Assembly: GCF_019320115.1 (NCBI RefSeq)
Contig: NC_089598.1
Coordinates: forward strand, 81,550,059 to 81,614,058
Direction of reading: 5' to 3'
Source of the DNA: Miscanthus floridulus
Lineage: Eukaryota > Streptophyta > Magnoliopsida > Poales > Poaceae
Length of the DNA stretch: 64,000 bases
Shown here: positions 1-11,765 of the stretch, piece by piece
Layout: each line of letters opens with the position of its first letter
Position numbering within the stretch: position 1 is the stretch's first letter
Position numbers and translations under genes: made by a program
The notes under the pieces: model-generated
The model's database searches: none
What the model was told of the DNA's origin: nothing
Seen by the model: only the letters and a program-made list of their open reading frames with translations

Positions 1-19
1 TTCATAGAGCTTTAGGTAG

Positions 20-24
20 CCTTC
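20..24. repeat. Left target-site duplication of element X
   Basis: The bases CCTTC directly precede the TG that opens the first LTR, and CCTTC recurs at 22097-22101 directly after the last LTR. A 5-bp duplication is normal for Ty1/copia integration. The match shows that the whole 22-kb block between them derives from one original insertion. Confidence 0.85.
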
Positions 25-2005
25 TGAAAGCTCTAGTTTGGTTTTGGTGAATTGATGAAACCCTAAGTGCTAATCTAGTTTATCAAAGTGATTATGAGAT
101 AGGTAGCACTACTCCAAGTGATGAAGCAATGGTGAAGATCATGATGATGGTGATGGCATAGTGATGATCAAATGCTTGGACTTGGAAAAGAAGATAGAGA
201 AAAACAAAATGCTCAAAGCAAATGTGAAACTTGATAGGAACTTTTTTGTTTTGGTGATCGAGACACTTAGCGAGTGTGATCATATTTAGGATCGATAGCT
301 GTACTATTAAGAGGGGTGAAACTCATATTGAAATATGGTTATCAAAGTGCCACTAGATGCTCTAAATCATTGCATATGCATTTAGGATCGAGTGGAGTCT
401 AGCACCCTTGAAAATGTTTGTGAAAATATGGTAACACACGTGCATAAGGTGATACACTTGGTGGTTGGCATATTTGAGCAAGGGTGGAGAAGTTAGTGAA
501 GTAAAGGAGGTGATTGTCATTGTGAAACAGTGATCGGACGTAGGTCACGTAGTGACCGGACTTGGGGGAGCAACATCCGGTCATTTATAAAATCAGTAGT
601 GTGCTCGGGCTACTCTCGGCCTGAGATCGGGCGCAGGTGAACGGACTCTGGCTGAACACTGTTCAGCGTACGTGGCGGTGCACAGAGAAGAGGGTGAGTG
701 ACCAGACGCTGGGCGAGTCCGGTCGAGCGTGACCGGACACGTCCGATCGTAATTTTACCTCTCTAGATGCTCTCTGGAAGTGACCGGACTCCACGTTATT
801 GAAGCATCCGGTCATTCCATCGGTGCGTTCGGTCACTGGGTGTTGGTGCGTAGGCCCGTAAGGACCTAATGTAGGCGTGGTACGTCCGGTCAGCTTGCCT
901 ATGCGTTCGGTCACAACTTAAGTGCACTGATGACCGTTGAGATCAGACGATCAACATTTGAAGCTGGGGACACGTGGCGAAAATCTGAGGACCAGACATG
1001 GGGTCCTGCGTCCGGTAAATCCGACCAACGCGTCTGGTCGCCCTGATTTTTCAAGGAATAGAGAGCCAACGGCTCTATTCATGGGGGCTCTCTATTTAAG
1101 CTCCATGGCCGGCTCAAGCTCACTCTCTTGGCCATTTGCATTGACATAGCAACCTTATGAGCTTAGCCAAAGCCCTCCCACTCATCTCCATCATTGATTC
1201 ATCATCTTTGTAAGATTGGGAGTGAATCTAAGTGCATTGCTTGAGTGTTTGCATCTAGAGGCACTTCGTGTTCGTGTTTCACTGTGGGTTTGACTTTTTA
1301 CTCTTGTTGGTTGCCGCCACCAGATGGCTTGGAGCAGCGAGGATCGTTGAGCGGAGGTTGGTGATTGTCTTCGGCTCCGATCATGGTGATTGTGAGAGGT
1401 TCTTGACCTTCCCCCGGTGGAGAGCCAAAAGGTAGTCTAGTAAATTGCTTGTGGCTTGTGTGATCCTCATCTTGTGTTGGTTGTATGGCACCCAATTGAG
1501 GGTTTGGCGTGTGATGCCAATTAGCACGTAAATCTCCAAGTGAGTGAATCACCACAACAAGGACTAGCTTGCCGGCAAGCAAGTGAACCTTGGTAAAAAA
1601 ATCATTGTGTCATCATTTGATTTCGAGGTGATTGGTCTTCATTGGTATTCATTCTTATGATTGATTGGTTCATTCCTCGACTCGACGGTATAATCATCTT
1701 GTTCTCTCTCTTTACATTACCGTAAACTAGTTGTCAAGCTCTTTAGTGTAGTTAGCCATGAGAGCTTGTTAGTTTGGTTAGTGTGGCTCTTTAGTTAGCC
1801 TTTGAGAGCACATTAACTTAGTGTAGTGACATAGCCATTGTGTGGATAGAGACTATAGAAGCTAGAACTGTGGTAGGTGGCTTGTATTTTTAGTAGGATA
1901 GCGCAACTCTCGCTTCACCTCATATTTGTCTAACTGGTTTGCTAAGTGTTGTTGTAGAAATTTTTAATAGGCTATTCACCCCTCTCTAGCCATTAGGACC
2001 TTTCA
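25..2005 (+). repeat. 5' LTR of X (LTR-A), 1981 bp
   Basis: It starts TGAAAGCTCTAG and ends GGACCTTTCA, followed at once by the primer site. The middle (about 530-1050) is CG-rich with many CCGGAC/GTCCGG half-palindromes, a known Sirevirus LTR feature. Its right part matches LTR-E (20938-22096), including a CTCGACTCGAC block. LTR-B and LTR-C carry CTACACGGCGG-type sequence there instead. LTR-A and LTR-E are therefore the original pair of X. Confidence 0.9.
1090..1100 (+). promoter_or_regulatory. TATA-like box in LTR-A
   Basis: CTATTTAAG lies just downstream of the palindrome-rich part and is kept in every related LTR here (about 8714, 17174, 19180 and 21184). It is the probable core promoter for genomic RNA. 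Inferred from position and conservation. Confidence 0.6.
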
Positions 2006-2007
2006 AG

Positions 2008-2019
2008 TGGTATCGGAGC
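2008..2019 (+). other. Primer-binding site of X
   Basis: TGGTATCGGAGC starts 3 bases after the LTR and differs at one base from TGGTATCAGAGC, the site matching the 3' end of initiator-Met tRNA that primes minus-strand synthesis in Sireviruses. Y (9631-9642) has the consensus form. Confidence 0.85.
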
Positions 2020-2062
2020 CGAGGTCACCGTGATTTGAGGCTTAACAACCTTCGGTGTAAAA

Positions 2063-4138
2063 ATGGCTCAAATCAACAACACCAAGAAGCCACCCCAATT
2101 TGATGGCTCAAACTATCCCTATTGGAAGGCTAAGATGACAACATATATCAAGTCAATCAATAGGAAAGTTTAGAAGGTGGTGGAGACCAAAATTGAGATA
2201 GAGGATCTAGAGAACCCCATCGCCGCTGAAGAAGTGCTTCTCCAAAACAATGACATTGCTCTTAGTGTCATTCATGATGCTATTGATGAGAGAACATTTG
2301 AACAAATCAAGAACATTGAGATGGCTCATAAAGCATGGAAGAAGTTGGAGGAATCATTTGAGGGCACTCAAGCCGTGAAGGGTGCCAAGGCATATATCCT
2401 CAAGGAGAAGTTTGATAGTTTTAAGATAGAGGATGAGAGTGTGCCAGAGACGTTTTATAGGTTACAAGTGCTTGTCAATGATCTCAAAGCACTTGGTGAG
2501 AAGGTGGAGGACAAGGACTTCTCCCATAAGTTCTTGAGATGCTTACCCTCAAGATTTGGCATATTGGTCACTATTCTTGTGAGGAGTGGTTTGGACACCA
2601 TGACACCAAACCAAGTGTTGAGAGATATAATGACCGATGATACATATAGAGATGATGATGAGAAGGAAGAAAAGAAGGAGAAGAAAGATGAGAAGAAGGA
2701 TGAGAAGAAGAAGAGTGTGGCATTCAAGGGTACATCATCCAAGGGCAAGGCAAAGCAAGATACATCAAGTGAAGATAATGGTTCATGGGATGATGATGAT
2801 GATGAGAAGATGGCTCTCTTTGTCAAGAGATTAGACAAGTTCATGGTGAAGAAGGGCTACTGCTCTAGAAGGAAGAAATTTTCATCCAAGAACAAGGAAG
2901 AGTCAAGAAGGTGCTTCAATTGTGGAAGCAAGGATCATCTCGTTGCCCAATGTCTATATAATAGCGACAATGATGATGACAACAAGAAGAACAAGAAGAA
3001 TGACAAGAAGGAAAAGAAAGAGAAGAAGAACAAGATGACCTTTAAGAAGAAGAAGAAGAAGAAGGGTGGTTCATATGTGGTCACTTGGGATAGTGATGCT
3101 TCCTCAAGTGATGATGATGATAGTGATGATGACAAGACCACCAAGAAGAAGGCACTTGCAAGAATTGCTATCAATGAGAAGCCTTCTCTCTTCAACACTC
3201 CATCATGCTTCATGGCTAAGGCCACTAAGGTACAAACTTGTGATGATGGAAGCGATGAGGAATATGATAATGAAAATGAAAATGAAAGTGATAGTGATGA
3301 TAATGAACCAACTAAGGATGAACTACTTAACATGCTAGATGATGCTAAAGAACACTTTGACATTAAGAGAAGGGAATGCAAAAGCTTGCGTAAGGAACTA
3401 AAAGCCCTTAAGCAAGCCTTTGATGAGCTCAATACATCTCATGAAAGACTAGAGGAAGCCCATGAGAAGCTTGGCAAGGTTCACAAGAAGCTTGAAAAAG
3501 CTCATTCCTCTTTGCTTAATGAACAAAATAAGAAGAAGCATGTTGAGACATGTGATGTAGGCTTAACTTGTGATATAATTGATGAATCATTCCATAAACC
3601 TATCATTGTTGCTCCCACTAACCCTTCTTGTAGCACCTCTACTTCCACCACATCTAGTAGTGATGGTTTCACTTGTGATGCCTCACTAATGGTTGAGAAT
3701 AAGACTCTCAAAAAGGAGGTCAATGAGCTCACTCACACCTTGGCTAAGGCCTATGGTGGTGAGGATCGCTTGCTTATGTGCTTGGGTTGCCAAAGAGCTT
3801 CTCTCTATAAAGAGGGATTGGGCTATATCCCCAAGATAGGCAAGGCGGCCTTTGCTCCTCACAAGACTAGTTTTGTGAAGAGCAATGGTCAATTTTGCAC
3901 TAGTTGCAAACAAGTTGGTCATAAAGAGCATGAGTACAAGAACAAGAGCAAGAATGCTAATGTATCATCAATTAAGATTAATTCTTTCTATGTGCTTACT
4001 AAGGGTACAAATGGTGTGAAAGCTAAGTTTATTGGTACACCATGGATGGACTCAAAGAAGAAAGCTATTTGGGTGCCAAAGAGCTTGGTCACTAACCTTC
4101 AAGGACCCAAGCAAGTTTGGGTACCTAAAAAGAATTGA
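2063..4138 (+). pseudogene. gag: gag of X (inactivated)
   Basis: This encodes the capsid/nucleocapsid protein. The ATG at 2063 is placed as in Y (9686). After 36 codons a TAG at 2171-2173 breaks the frame, which then stays open to TGA at 4136-4138. Seen in order: an N-terminal Gag region of the UBN2/DUF4219 type (roughly 2063-2630), a very Lys/Asp/Glu-rich stretch, a CCHC zinc knuckle (CFNCGSKDHLVAQC, about 2920-2960), a heptad-like coiled-coil stretch near 3330-3520, and a second knuckle near 3895-3940. In that second knuckle the last Cys is Tyr, while Y keeps TGC. The C-terminus has two IWVPK/VWVPK motifs, also present in W's Gag. The protein would be about 691 residues. Confidence 0.88.
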
Positions 4139-4151
4139 TCTTCTTTTGTAG

Positions 4152-7100
4152 GTCAATTACAAAGCCAGAGGAAGGCATTGGGTTCTTGATAGTGGGTGCA
4201 CTCAACACATGACCGGTGATGCAAGAATGTTCAACTCAGTAAATACCAATGGCAATGATGGTTATGATAATATCACATTTGGTGACAATGGCAAATGCAA
4301 GGTCAAAGGGCTTGGTAATATTGCAATATCCAATCACATGAACATATCCAATGTGTTGCTAGTAGAGAGGTTGAACTTCAATTTGCTATCCGTGGCTCAA
4401 TTATGTGATCTTGGATTTAAATGCATCTTTGGGGTAGATGATGTAGAGATCATAAGTGTTGATGGCTCTAACTTGATCTTCAAAGGCTTTAGATATGAGA
4501 ATCTATACTTCGTTGATTTCAATGCTAGTGAAGCTCAATTATCTACATGTTTGTTCACTAAGTCTAGCATGGGTTGGTTATGGTATAGAAGGCTTGGTCA
4601 TGTTGGAATGAAACAATTGAATAGATTGGTTAAGCATGACTTGGTTAGAGGCTTGAAAGATGTTGTGTTTGAAAAGGATAAGCTTTGTAGCTCTTGTCAA
4701 GCCGAAAAACAAGTTGGAAATACCCATCCTAAGAAAAGCATGATGAGCACTAGTAAAGCATTTGAGTTATTGCACATGAATTTGTTTAGGCCAACACAAT
4801 ACACTAGCATCGGTGAAAAAACAAATATGGCTTTGTGATAGTAGATGATTATACTAGGTACACTTGGGTATTCTTTCTAGTGGACAAAAGTGATGTGTTT
4901 GCAACATTCAAATCATTTGTCAAGGGCATTCACAATGCGTTTGAAACAACCATCAAGAGAGTTAGAAGTGACAATGGTAGTGAGTTCAAGAACACTAGAA
5001 TTGATGAGTTGTGTGATGAATTTAGAATTAGACATCAATTCTCGACCAAGTACACTCCACAATCAAATAGCCTTGTTGAGAGAAAGAATAGAACACTCAT
5101 TGATATGGTAAGGTCTATGCTTAGTGAGTATAATGTGAGTTAATCTTTTTGGGCCAAAGCTATCAACATGGCTTGCTATTATAGCAACCGCCTCTATTGT
5201 CACCCATTGAAAGAGAAGACACCATATGAGCTCTTGAATGGTAGAAAGCCCAACATTGCATATTTTTGGGTCTTTGGTTGCAAATGCTATATCTTGAAGA
5301 AAGGCACTAGATTGGGCAAATTTGACAAGAAATGTAATGAAGGATTCCTACTTGGATACTCAACTACTAGCAAATAATATAGAGTTTGGAATTTGGTTAG
5401 TGGTACTCTTGAGAAAGTTCATGACGTTGAATTTGATGAAACCAAGGGTTCCCAAGATGAGAATGAGAACTTGGAAGATGTTAGAGGCATTCAACTTTTA
5501 AATGCCATGAAGAACATGGATGTTGGTGAATTGAGGCCTAGGCAAGTGATTGATGATGAAGATGATCAAGTGCAAGTGCTCTCTAACACAAATTTGCAAG
5601 ATGATATAAATCAAGCTAGTACAAACGACTCTCATGACAATAAACAAAATCAAGTGGCTAGTACATTATCTCAACCCAATGATCAAGCAAGTGCAAGCAA
5701 TCAAGTTTTCATACTCCAACCAACCAATATTGCAAGGGATCATCCATTAGACACTATCATTGGTGATATTTCAAGAGGTGTGCAAACTAGATCAAGATTG
5801 GCTTTATTTTATGAGCATTTTTCATTTATGTCATCCATTAAACCAAAGAAGATAGATGAAGTATTGAAGGATGTTGATTGGGTGAATGCTATGCATGAAG
5901 AATTGAATAACTTCACAAGAAATCAAGTATGTGAATTAGTACAGAGACCAAAGGGACATAATGTGATTAGAACCAAATGGGGTTTTAGAAACAAGCAAGA
6001 TCAAGATGGGATAGTAATAAGGAACAAAGCAAGATTGGTAGCACAAGGATATACACAAATTGAAGGTCTTGACTTTGGAGAAACATATGCCCCGATTGCT
6101 AGATTGGAAGCAATTAGAATCTTATTAGCCTATGCTTGTGTCCACAACATCAAGCTCTATCAAATGGATGTCAAGAGTGTATTTCTCAATGGTTACATCA
6201 ATGAAGAAGTATATGTTGAGCAACCTCCCAGTTTTGAATATGACAAGAAGCCCGACCATGTGTACAAGTTGAAGAAGGCATTGTATGGCTTGAAGCAAGC
6301 ACCTAGAGCATGGTATGAGAGATTGAGGGACTTCCTACTCTCTAAAGGGTTCATGATGGGCAAGGTTGATACCACCATTTTTACCAAGAAGATTGGGAAA
6401 GACTTATTTGTGTTGCAAATCTATGTTGATGACATCATATTTGGATCAACCAATCAAGACTTTTATGAAGAGTTTGGAAAGATGATGGCTAATGAGTTTG
6501 AAATGTCCATGATTGGAGAGTTAAGTTACTTCCTTGGTCTTTAAATCAAGCAATTGAAGAATGATATATTTGTGAGTCAAGGCAAGTACATCAAAGACAT
6601 GCTCAAGAAGTTTGGCATGAGTGATAGCAAAGCCATTAGCGCACTAATGGAGACAAATGGCAACTTGGATAGTGATGCAAGTGGCAATATGGTGGATCAA
6701 AAATTATATCGGTCTATGATTGGAAGCCTACTCTATGTGACCGCATCAAGGCCAGATGTCATGTTTAGTGTACGCATGTGTGCAAGATTTCAAGCCTCAC
6801 CAAGAGAAAGTCATTTGAAGGCTACAAAGAGAATATTGAGGTACTTGAAGCATACACAAAATATTGGTTTGTGGTATCCCAAAGGAGCAAAGTTTGAGCT
6901 AGTTTGGTTTCTCTGACTTGGATTATGCGAGATGCAAGGTTGAAAGGAAGAGCACCTCAGGAACATGTCAATTATTGGGAAGATCACTTATTTCATGGTC
7001 ATCAAAGAAGCAAAATAGTGTTGCATTATCAACCGCCGAAGCCAAATACATATCTGTCGGTAGTTGTTGTGCACAAATACTTTGGATGAAGGCCACCTTG

Positions 7101-7376
7101 AATGACTTTGGAATCAAGTTCAAGAAAGTGCCATTGCTATGTGATAATGAGAGTGCAATCAAGTTAACCAACAACTCGGTTCAACATGCAAGAACAAAGC
7201 ACATTGATGTCCGCCATCATTTCATAAGAGACCACCAACAAAAAGGGGACATTTGCATTAAGAGTGTAGGCACCGAAGATCAACTTGCCGATATATTCAC
7301 CAAGCCATTGGATGAGAAAAGGTTTTGCAAGCTAAGGAATGAGTTGAACATATTGGATTTCTCAAATATGTGTTGA
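4152..7376 (+). pseudogene. pol: pol of X (inactivated)
   Basis: This is a copia polyprotein: protease (VLDSGCTQHMTGD, near 4180-4220), pre-integrase zinc region (about 4570-4720), integrase core (VDDYTRYTW; SDNGSEF; LVERKNR), RT ([19 protein letters not shown] near 6420) and RNase H to TGA at 7374. The frame is +1 relative to gag. Damage compared with Y: two extra bases in the A-run at 4816-4821; TAA at 5141 where Y has CAA; TAA at 5375 where Y has GCA; TAA at 6542 where Y has CAA; one extra base near 6905. The first His of the integrase zinc region is Tyr here (LWYRRLGHVG; Y has LWHRRLGHVG). Clearly non-functional. Confidence 0.9.
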
Positions 7377-7650
7377 TGCACCCCCACTTATATGACATGT
7401 CTCTCTTTCGAGCAATCCAAGGTAAAAGTTGATTGGCATGGCATACATACTTGCTAAGGACATGTTTAGTGCATCTAGTCATCTTTCACATTTAATAGGA
7501 TCATTCATGAAAATAAAATGATTTTGATATTTGTATGGTACCACTATTGCTTCTATGCTTAATTTAGTCTAGTGGTAGCATATGACATGTTTGTGGGCTT
7601 GTAAACCTAGTGTTTGATCTAGAAAATGAGCTCTAAGTGTTTAACTCAAC
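7377..7650 (+). other. Start of the 3' noncoding region of X
   Basis: Noncoding sequence after the pol stop, collinear with 14988-15290 in Y. It breaks off at ATGGT (7651-7655), where Y is inserted, and resumes at 18088. It holds no gene. Confidence 0.8.
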
Positions 7651-7655
7651 ATGGT
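7651..7655. repeat. Left target-site duplication of element Y
   Basis: ATGGT lies directly before LTR-B and again at 18088-18092 directly after LTR-C. In Y's own copy of this region the same bases are uninterrupted (CAACATGGTACAAG, near 15287), which confirms the insertion point. Confidence 0.88.
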
Positions 7656-9628
7656 TGAAAGCTCTAGTTTGGTTTTGGTGAATTGATGAAACCCTAAGTG
7701 CTAACCTAGTTTATCAAGTGATCATGAGATAGGTAGCACATTCCAAGTGGTGAAGCAAATGAAGATCATAACATGATGATGATACCATGATGATGATCGA
7801 GTGCTTGGACTTGGAAAGAAGAAAGAGAAAAACAAAAAGCTCAAGGCAAAGGTATAAACCATAGGAGCTATTTTGTTTTGGTGATCAAGACACTTATAGA
7901 GTGTGATCACATTTAGGTTTGATAGCCATACTATTAAGTGGGGTGAAACTCATAACAGAATGCGGTTATCAAAGTGCCACTAGATGCTCTAATTCATTGC
8001 ATATGCATTTAGGATCTAGTGGAGTGCTAACACCCTTGAAAATGTTTGTGAAAATATGCTAACACATGTGCACAAGGTGATACACTTGGTGGTTGGCACA
8101 CTTGAGCAAGGGTGAAGAAGATAGAGTCGAAGAGGAGTTAGTCGCGCTGGTTACGGAGTGACCGGACGCGTCCGGTATGGTGACCGGACACGTCTGGTAT
8201 TCTAGCAATAGACTCAGCGACCGAACGCGTCCGGTCGCCACATCGGACACGTCCAGTGTGAATAAGAAAAGACAGTATATGGCAGAGCAGCCGATCGAAC
8301 ACTAGCAGCGTTCGGTCCGGTATCACCAGATGCGTCCGGTCGGGCAAGGATGCTTACTGTACTCCACCGGACGCTGAGGCTCAGCGTCCGGTCATTTTCT
8401 AGCAGACGTGTCCGGTCGGCCTAGTGGCTTACTGGACTCGACCAGACTCGGTGGCTCAGCGTCCGGTCGTTCGTAGTTCTGCGCCTGGTGTGAGCGTCTG
8501 GTCATCGGCAGATTGAGTAGCAATGGCTATGTTGGTTTGAACTAGACACGTTGCAGTCTAGGGGCTACTGGACATGTCCGGTATGCCGACCAAACGCGTC
8601 CGGTATTCACGACCGAAGCATCCGGTGCTGCGTCCGGTTAGTTGGACTGCAGCGTCCGGTCAGCCCGCGTTATGCCCAATGAAGGGGTATAATGGCTCTA
8701 TTTCATGGGGGCTTCTATTTAAGCCCCATGGCCAGTTGAAGCTCACACCTTTGGCCATTTTCATTGACATAACAACCTTGTGAGCTTAGCCAAAGCCCTC
8801 CCACTCATCTCCATCATTGATTCATCATCTTTGTGAGATTGGGAGAGAATCTAAGTGCATTGCTTGAGTGTTTGCATCTAGAGGCACTTGGTGTTCGTGT
8901 TTCACTGCGGATTTCGCTTGTTACTCTTGGTGGTTGCCGCCACCTAGATGGCTTGGAGTAGCGAGGATCGTTGAGCGGAGGGTGGTGATTGTCTCTGGCT
9001 CCGATCGTGGTGATTGTGAGGGGTTCTTGACCTTTCCCCGGTGGAGCACCAAAAGGTACTCTAGTAGATTGCTCGTGGCTTGTGTGATCCTCATCTTATG
9101 TTGGTTGTGCGGCACCCTATTGAGGGTTTGGCGTGTGAAGCCAATTAGCACGTGAACCTCTAAGTGAGTGAATCGCCACCACGAGGACTAGCTTGCCGGC
9201 AAGCAAGTGGACCTCGGTAAAAATCATTGTGTTCATCATTGATTCTAAGGTGATTGGTCTTCATTGTTATTCATCCTTGTGATTGATTGGTTCTTTCATC
9301 TACACGGCGGTATAACCCTCTTGATCACTCTCTTTACTTTACCGCAAACTAGTTGACAAGCTCTTTAGTGTAGCTAGTTGTGAGAGCTTGCTTGCTTGGT
9401 TGGTGTGGCTCTTTAGTTAGCCTTTGAGAGCACACTAACATAGGGTAGTGTCATAGCTCTTGTGTGAATCGACACTATCTAAACTAGAATTGTGGTAGGT
9501 GGCTTGCATTTTGAGTAGGCTAGCGCAACACTTGCTTCGCCTCATAAGTGTCTAACTATTTTGTTAAGTGTTGTTGTAGAAATTTTATTAGGCTATTTAC
9601 CCCCCCCTCTAGCCATTAGGACCTTTCA
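7656..9628 (+). repeat. 5' LTR of Y (LTR-B)
   Basis: 1973 bp, TGAAAGCTCTAG to GACCTTTCA. It carries paired CCGGACGCGTCCGG-type palindromes (starts at about 8161/8183 and 8220/8242, both 22 bp apart) and more half-copies to 8670. CTATTTAAG follows at about 8715. Confidence 0.92.
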
Positions 9629-9630
9629 AG

Positions 9631-9642
9631 TGGTATCAGAGC
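9631..9642 (+). other. Primer-binding site of Y
   Basis: TGGTATCAGAGC, the exact Sirevirus initiator-Met tRNA complement, starting 3 bases after LTR-B. Confidence 0.9.
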
Positions 9643-9685
9643 CGAGGTCACCGTTATTTGAGGCTTAACAACCTTCGGTGTTAAA

Positions 9686-11752
9686 ATGGCTCAAATCAAT
9701 AACACCAAGAAGCCACCCCAATTTGATGGCTCAAATTATTCTTATTGGAAGTCAAAGATGACCACACATATCAAGTCAATCAATAGAAAAGTGTGAAAGG
9801 TGGTAGAAACCAAAATTGAGATTGAGGATCCAGAAAATCCCACCGCGGCCGAAGAAGTGCTTCTCCAAAATAATGACATTGCTCTAAGTGTTATTCATGA
9901 TGCAATTGATGTGAGAACATTTGAGCAAATCAAGAATATTGAGATGGCTCATGAAGCTTGGAAGAAATTGGAAGAATCATTTGAGGGCACTCAAGCCATG
10001 AAGGGTGCAAAGGTAAATATTCTCAAAGAGAAGTTTGCAAGCTTCAAGATGAAGGAAGATGAGAGTGTGCCGGACATGTTCCATCGGATGGAAGTGATTG
10101 TCAATGATCTTAAAGCACTTGGTGAGAAGATAGAGGACAAGGACTTCTCCAATAAGTTCTTGAGATGTTTGCCCGCAAGATTTGGCATGTTGGTCACCTT
10201 ACTAGTGAGGACCGGTTTGAACACAATGACACCAAACCAAATCTTGGGAGATATCATGACCGATGATGCTTATAGAGATGATGATGAGAAGAAAGATGAG
10301 AAGAAGGATGACAAGAAGAAGAGTGTGGCATTCAAGGCCACATCATCCAAGGGTAAAGCTAAACAAGAAACATCAAGTGAAGAGGATGAATCTTGGGATG
10401 ATGATGATGATGAGAAGATGTCTCTCTTTGTCAAGAGATTTGGCAAGTTCATGGTGAAGAAGGGCTATCGTGCAAGAAGAAAGAAATCTTCATTCAAGAA
10501 CAAAGAAGAGTCAAGAAGGTGCTTCAAGTGTGGAAGCAAAGATCATCTTGTTGCTCAATGCCCATACAATAGCGACAATGATGATGACAACAAGAAGAAC
10601 AAGAAGAAGGACAAGAAGGAAAAGAAAGAGAAGAAGGACAAGATGGCATTCAAGAAGAAGAAGGGTGGTTCATATGTAGTCACTTGGGATAGTGATGCTT
10701 CCTCAAGTGATGATGATGATGATAGTGATGATAACAAGACCACCAAGAAGAAGGTCCTTGCAAGCATTGCTATTAATGAGAAGCCTTCTCTCTTCGAATC
10801 TTCATCATGCTTCATGGCTAAGGCCACTAAGGTACAATCTTGTGATGATGAAAGTGATGAAGAACATGTGGATGATAGTGAACATGAAAATGAAAATGAT
10901 AGTGATAGTGATGATGATGAACCTACTAAGGACGAATTATTTGACATGCTAGAAGATGCTAAAGAACATTTTGACATTAAGAGAAGGGAATGCAAGAGCT
11001 TGAATAAGAAGGTAAAAGCCCTTAAGCAAGCCCTTGATGAGCTCAAAGCAACTCATGAGAAGCTAGAGGAAGCCCATGAGAAGCTTGGCAAAGCTCACAA
11101 AAAGCTTGAAAAAGCTCATTTTTCTTCGCTTAAAGAGCAAAATAAAAAGAAGCATGTTGAAACTTGCAATGTAGGTTTAACTTGTGATATAATTGATGAA
11201 TCACTATCTATGCCTATCATTGTTGCTCCTACTAACCCTTCTTGTAGTACTTCCACTTCCTCCTCATCTAGTAGTGATGGTTTCACTTGTGATGCCTCAC
11301 TAGTGGTTGAGAATGAGAACCTCAAGAAGGAGGTCACTAAGCTCACTCACACCTTAGCTAAGGCTTATGGTGGTGAGGATCGCTTGCTTATGTGCTTGGG
11401 TAGCCAAAGAGCTTCTCTCTACAAAGAGGGATTGGGCTATACCCCCAAGAAAGGCAAAGCGGCCTTTGCTCCTCACAAGACTAGTTTTGTGAAGAACAAT
11501 GGTCAGTTTTGTACTAGTTGCAAGCAAGTGGGTCACAAAGAGCAAGAATGCAAAAACAAGAGCAAAAATGCTAATGTGTCCTCCATTAAGCTTAATTCAT
11601 GCTATATGCTCACAAGGGGTACAAATGGTGTAAAGGCTAAGTTCATTGATAAACCATGGATGGGCTCAAAGAAGAAAGCCATTTGGGTACCAAAGAGCTT
11701 AGTGACTAACCTTCAAGGACCCAAGCAAGTTTGGGTACCTAAAAAGAATTGA
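9686..11752 (+). pseudogene. gag: gag of Y (one premature stop)
   Basis: Capsid/nucleocapsid gene with the same layout as in X. The ATG at 9686 opens 36 codons, then TGA at 9794-9796 interrupts. The frame is then open to TGA at 11750-11752. It has an N-terminal Gag region, a Lys/Asp-rich block with long runs of GAT/GAA/AAG codons, a zinc knuckle (CFKCGSKDHLVAQC, about 10530-10570), a coiled-coil region (about 10940-11130), an intact second knuckle (CTSCKQVGHKEQEC, about 11510-11555) and the C-terminal IWVPK/VWVPK motifs. The stop is at the same codon position as in X but is TGA rather than TAG. Apart from it the gene is full length (about 688 codons). Confidence 0.9.
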
Positions 11753-11765
11753 TCTTCTTTTATAG

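Noticed and set aside
92..1582. Short ORFs on both strands inside LTR-A, and their copies in the other LTRs (for example 8868-9155, 17329-17616, 19332-19619)
   Set aside because: They lie in noncoding LTR sequence, are repeated only because the LTR is repeated, and show no protein motif.
2008..2019. tRNA gene
   Set aside because: The tRNA-like match is only the 12-base primer-binding complement. I found no full tRNA or rRNA gene in the window.
2455..3432. Minus-strand Ser/Phe-rich ORFs opposite gag (also 10555-11046)
   Set aside because: They mirror the Lys/Asp/Glu-rich gag codons (GAT/GAA/AAG read backwards as ATC/TTC/CTT). They are shadows of a real gene.
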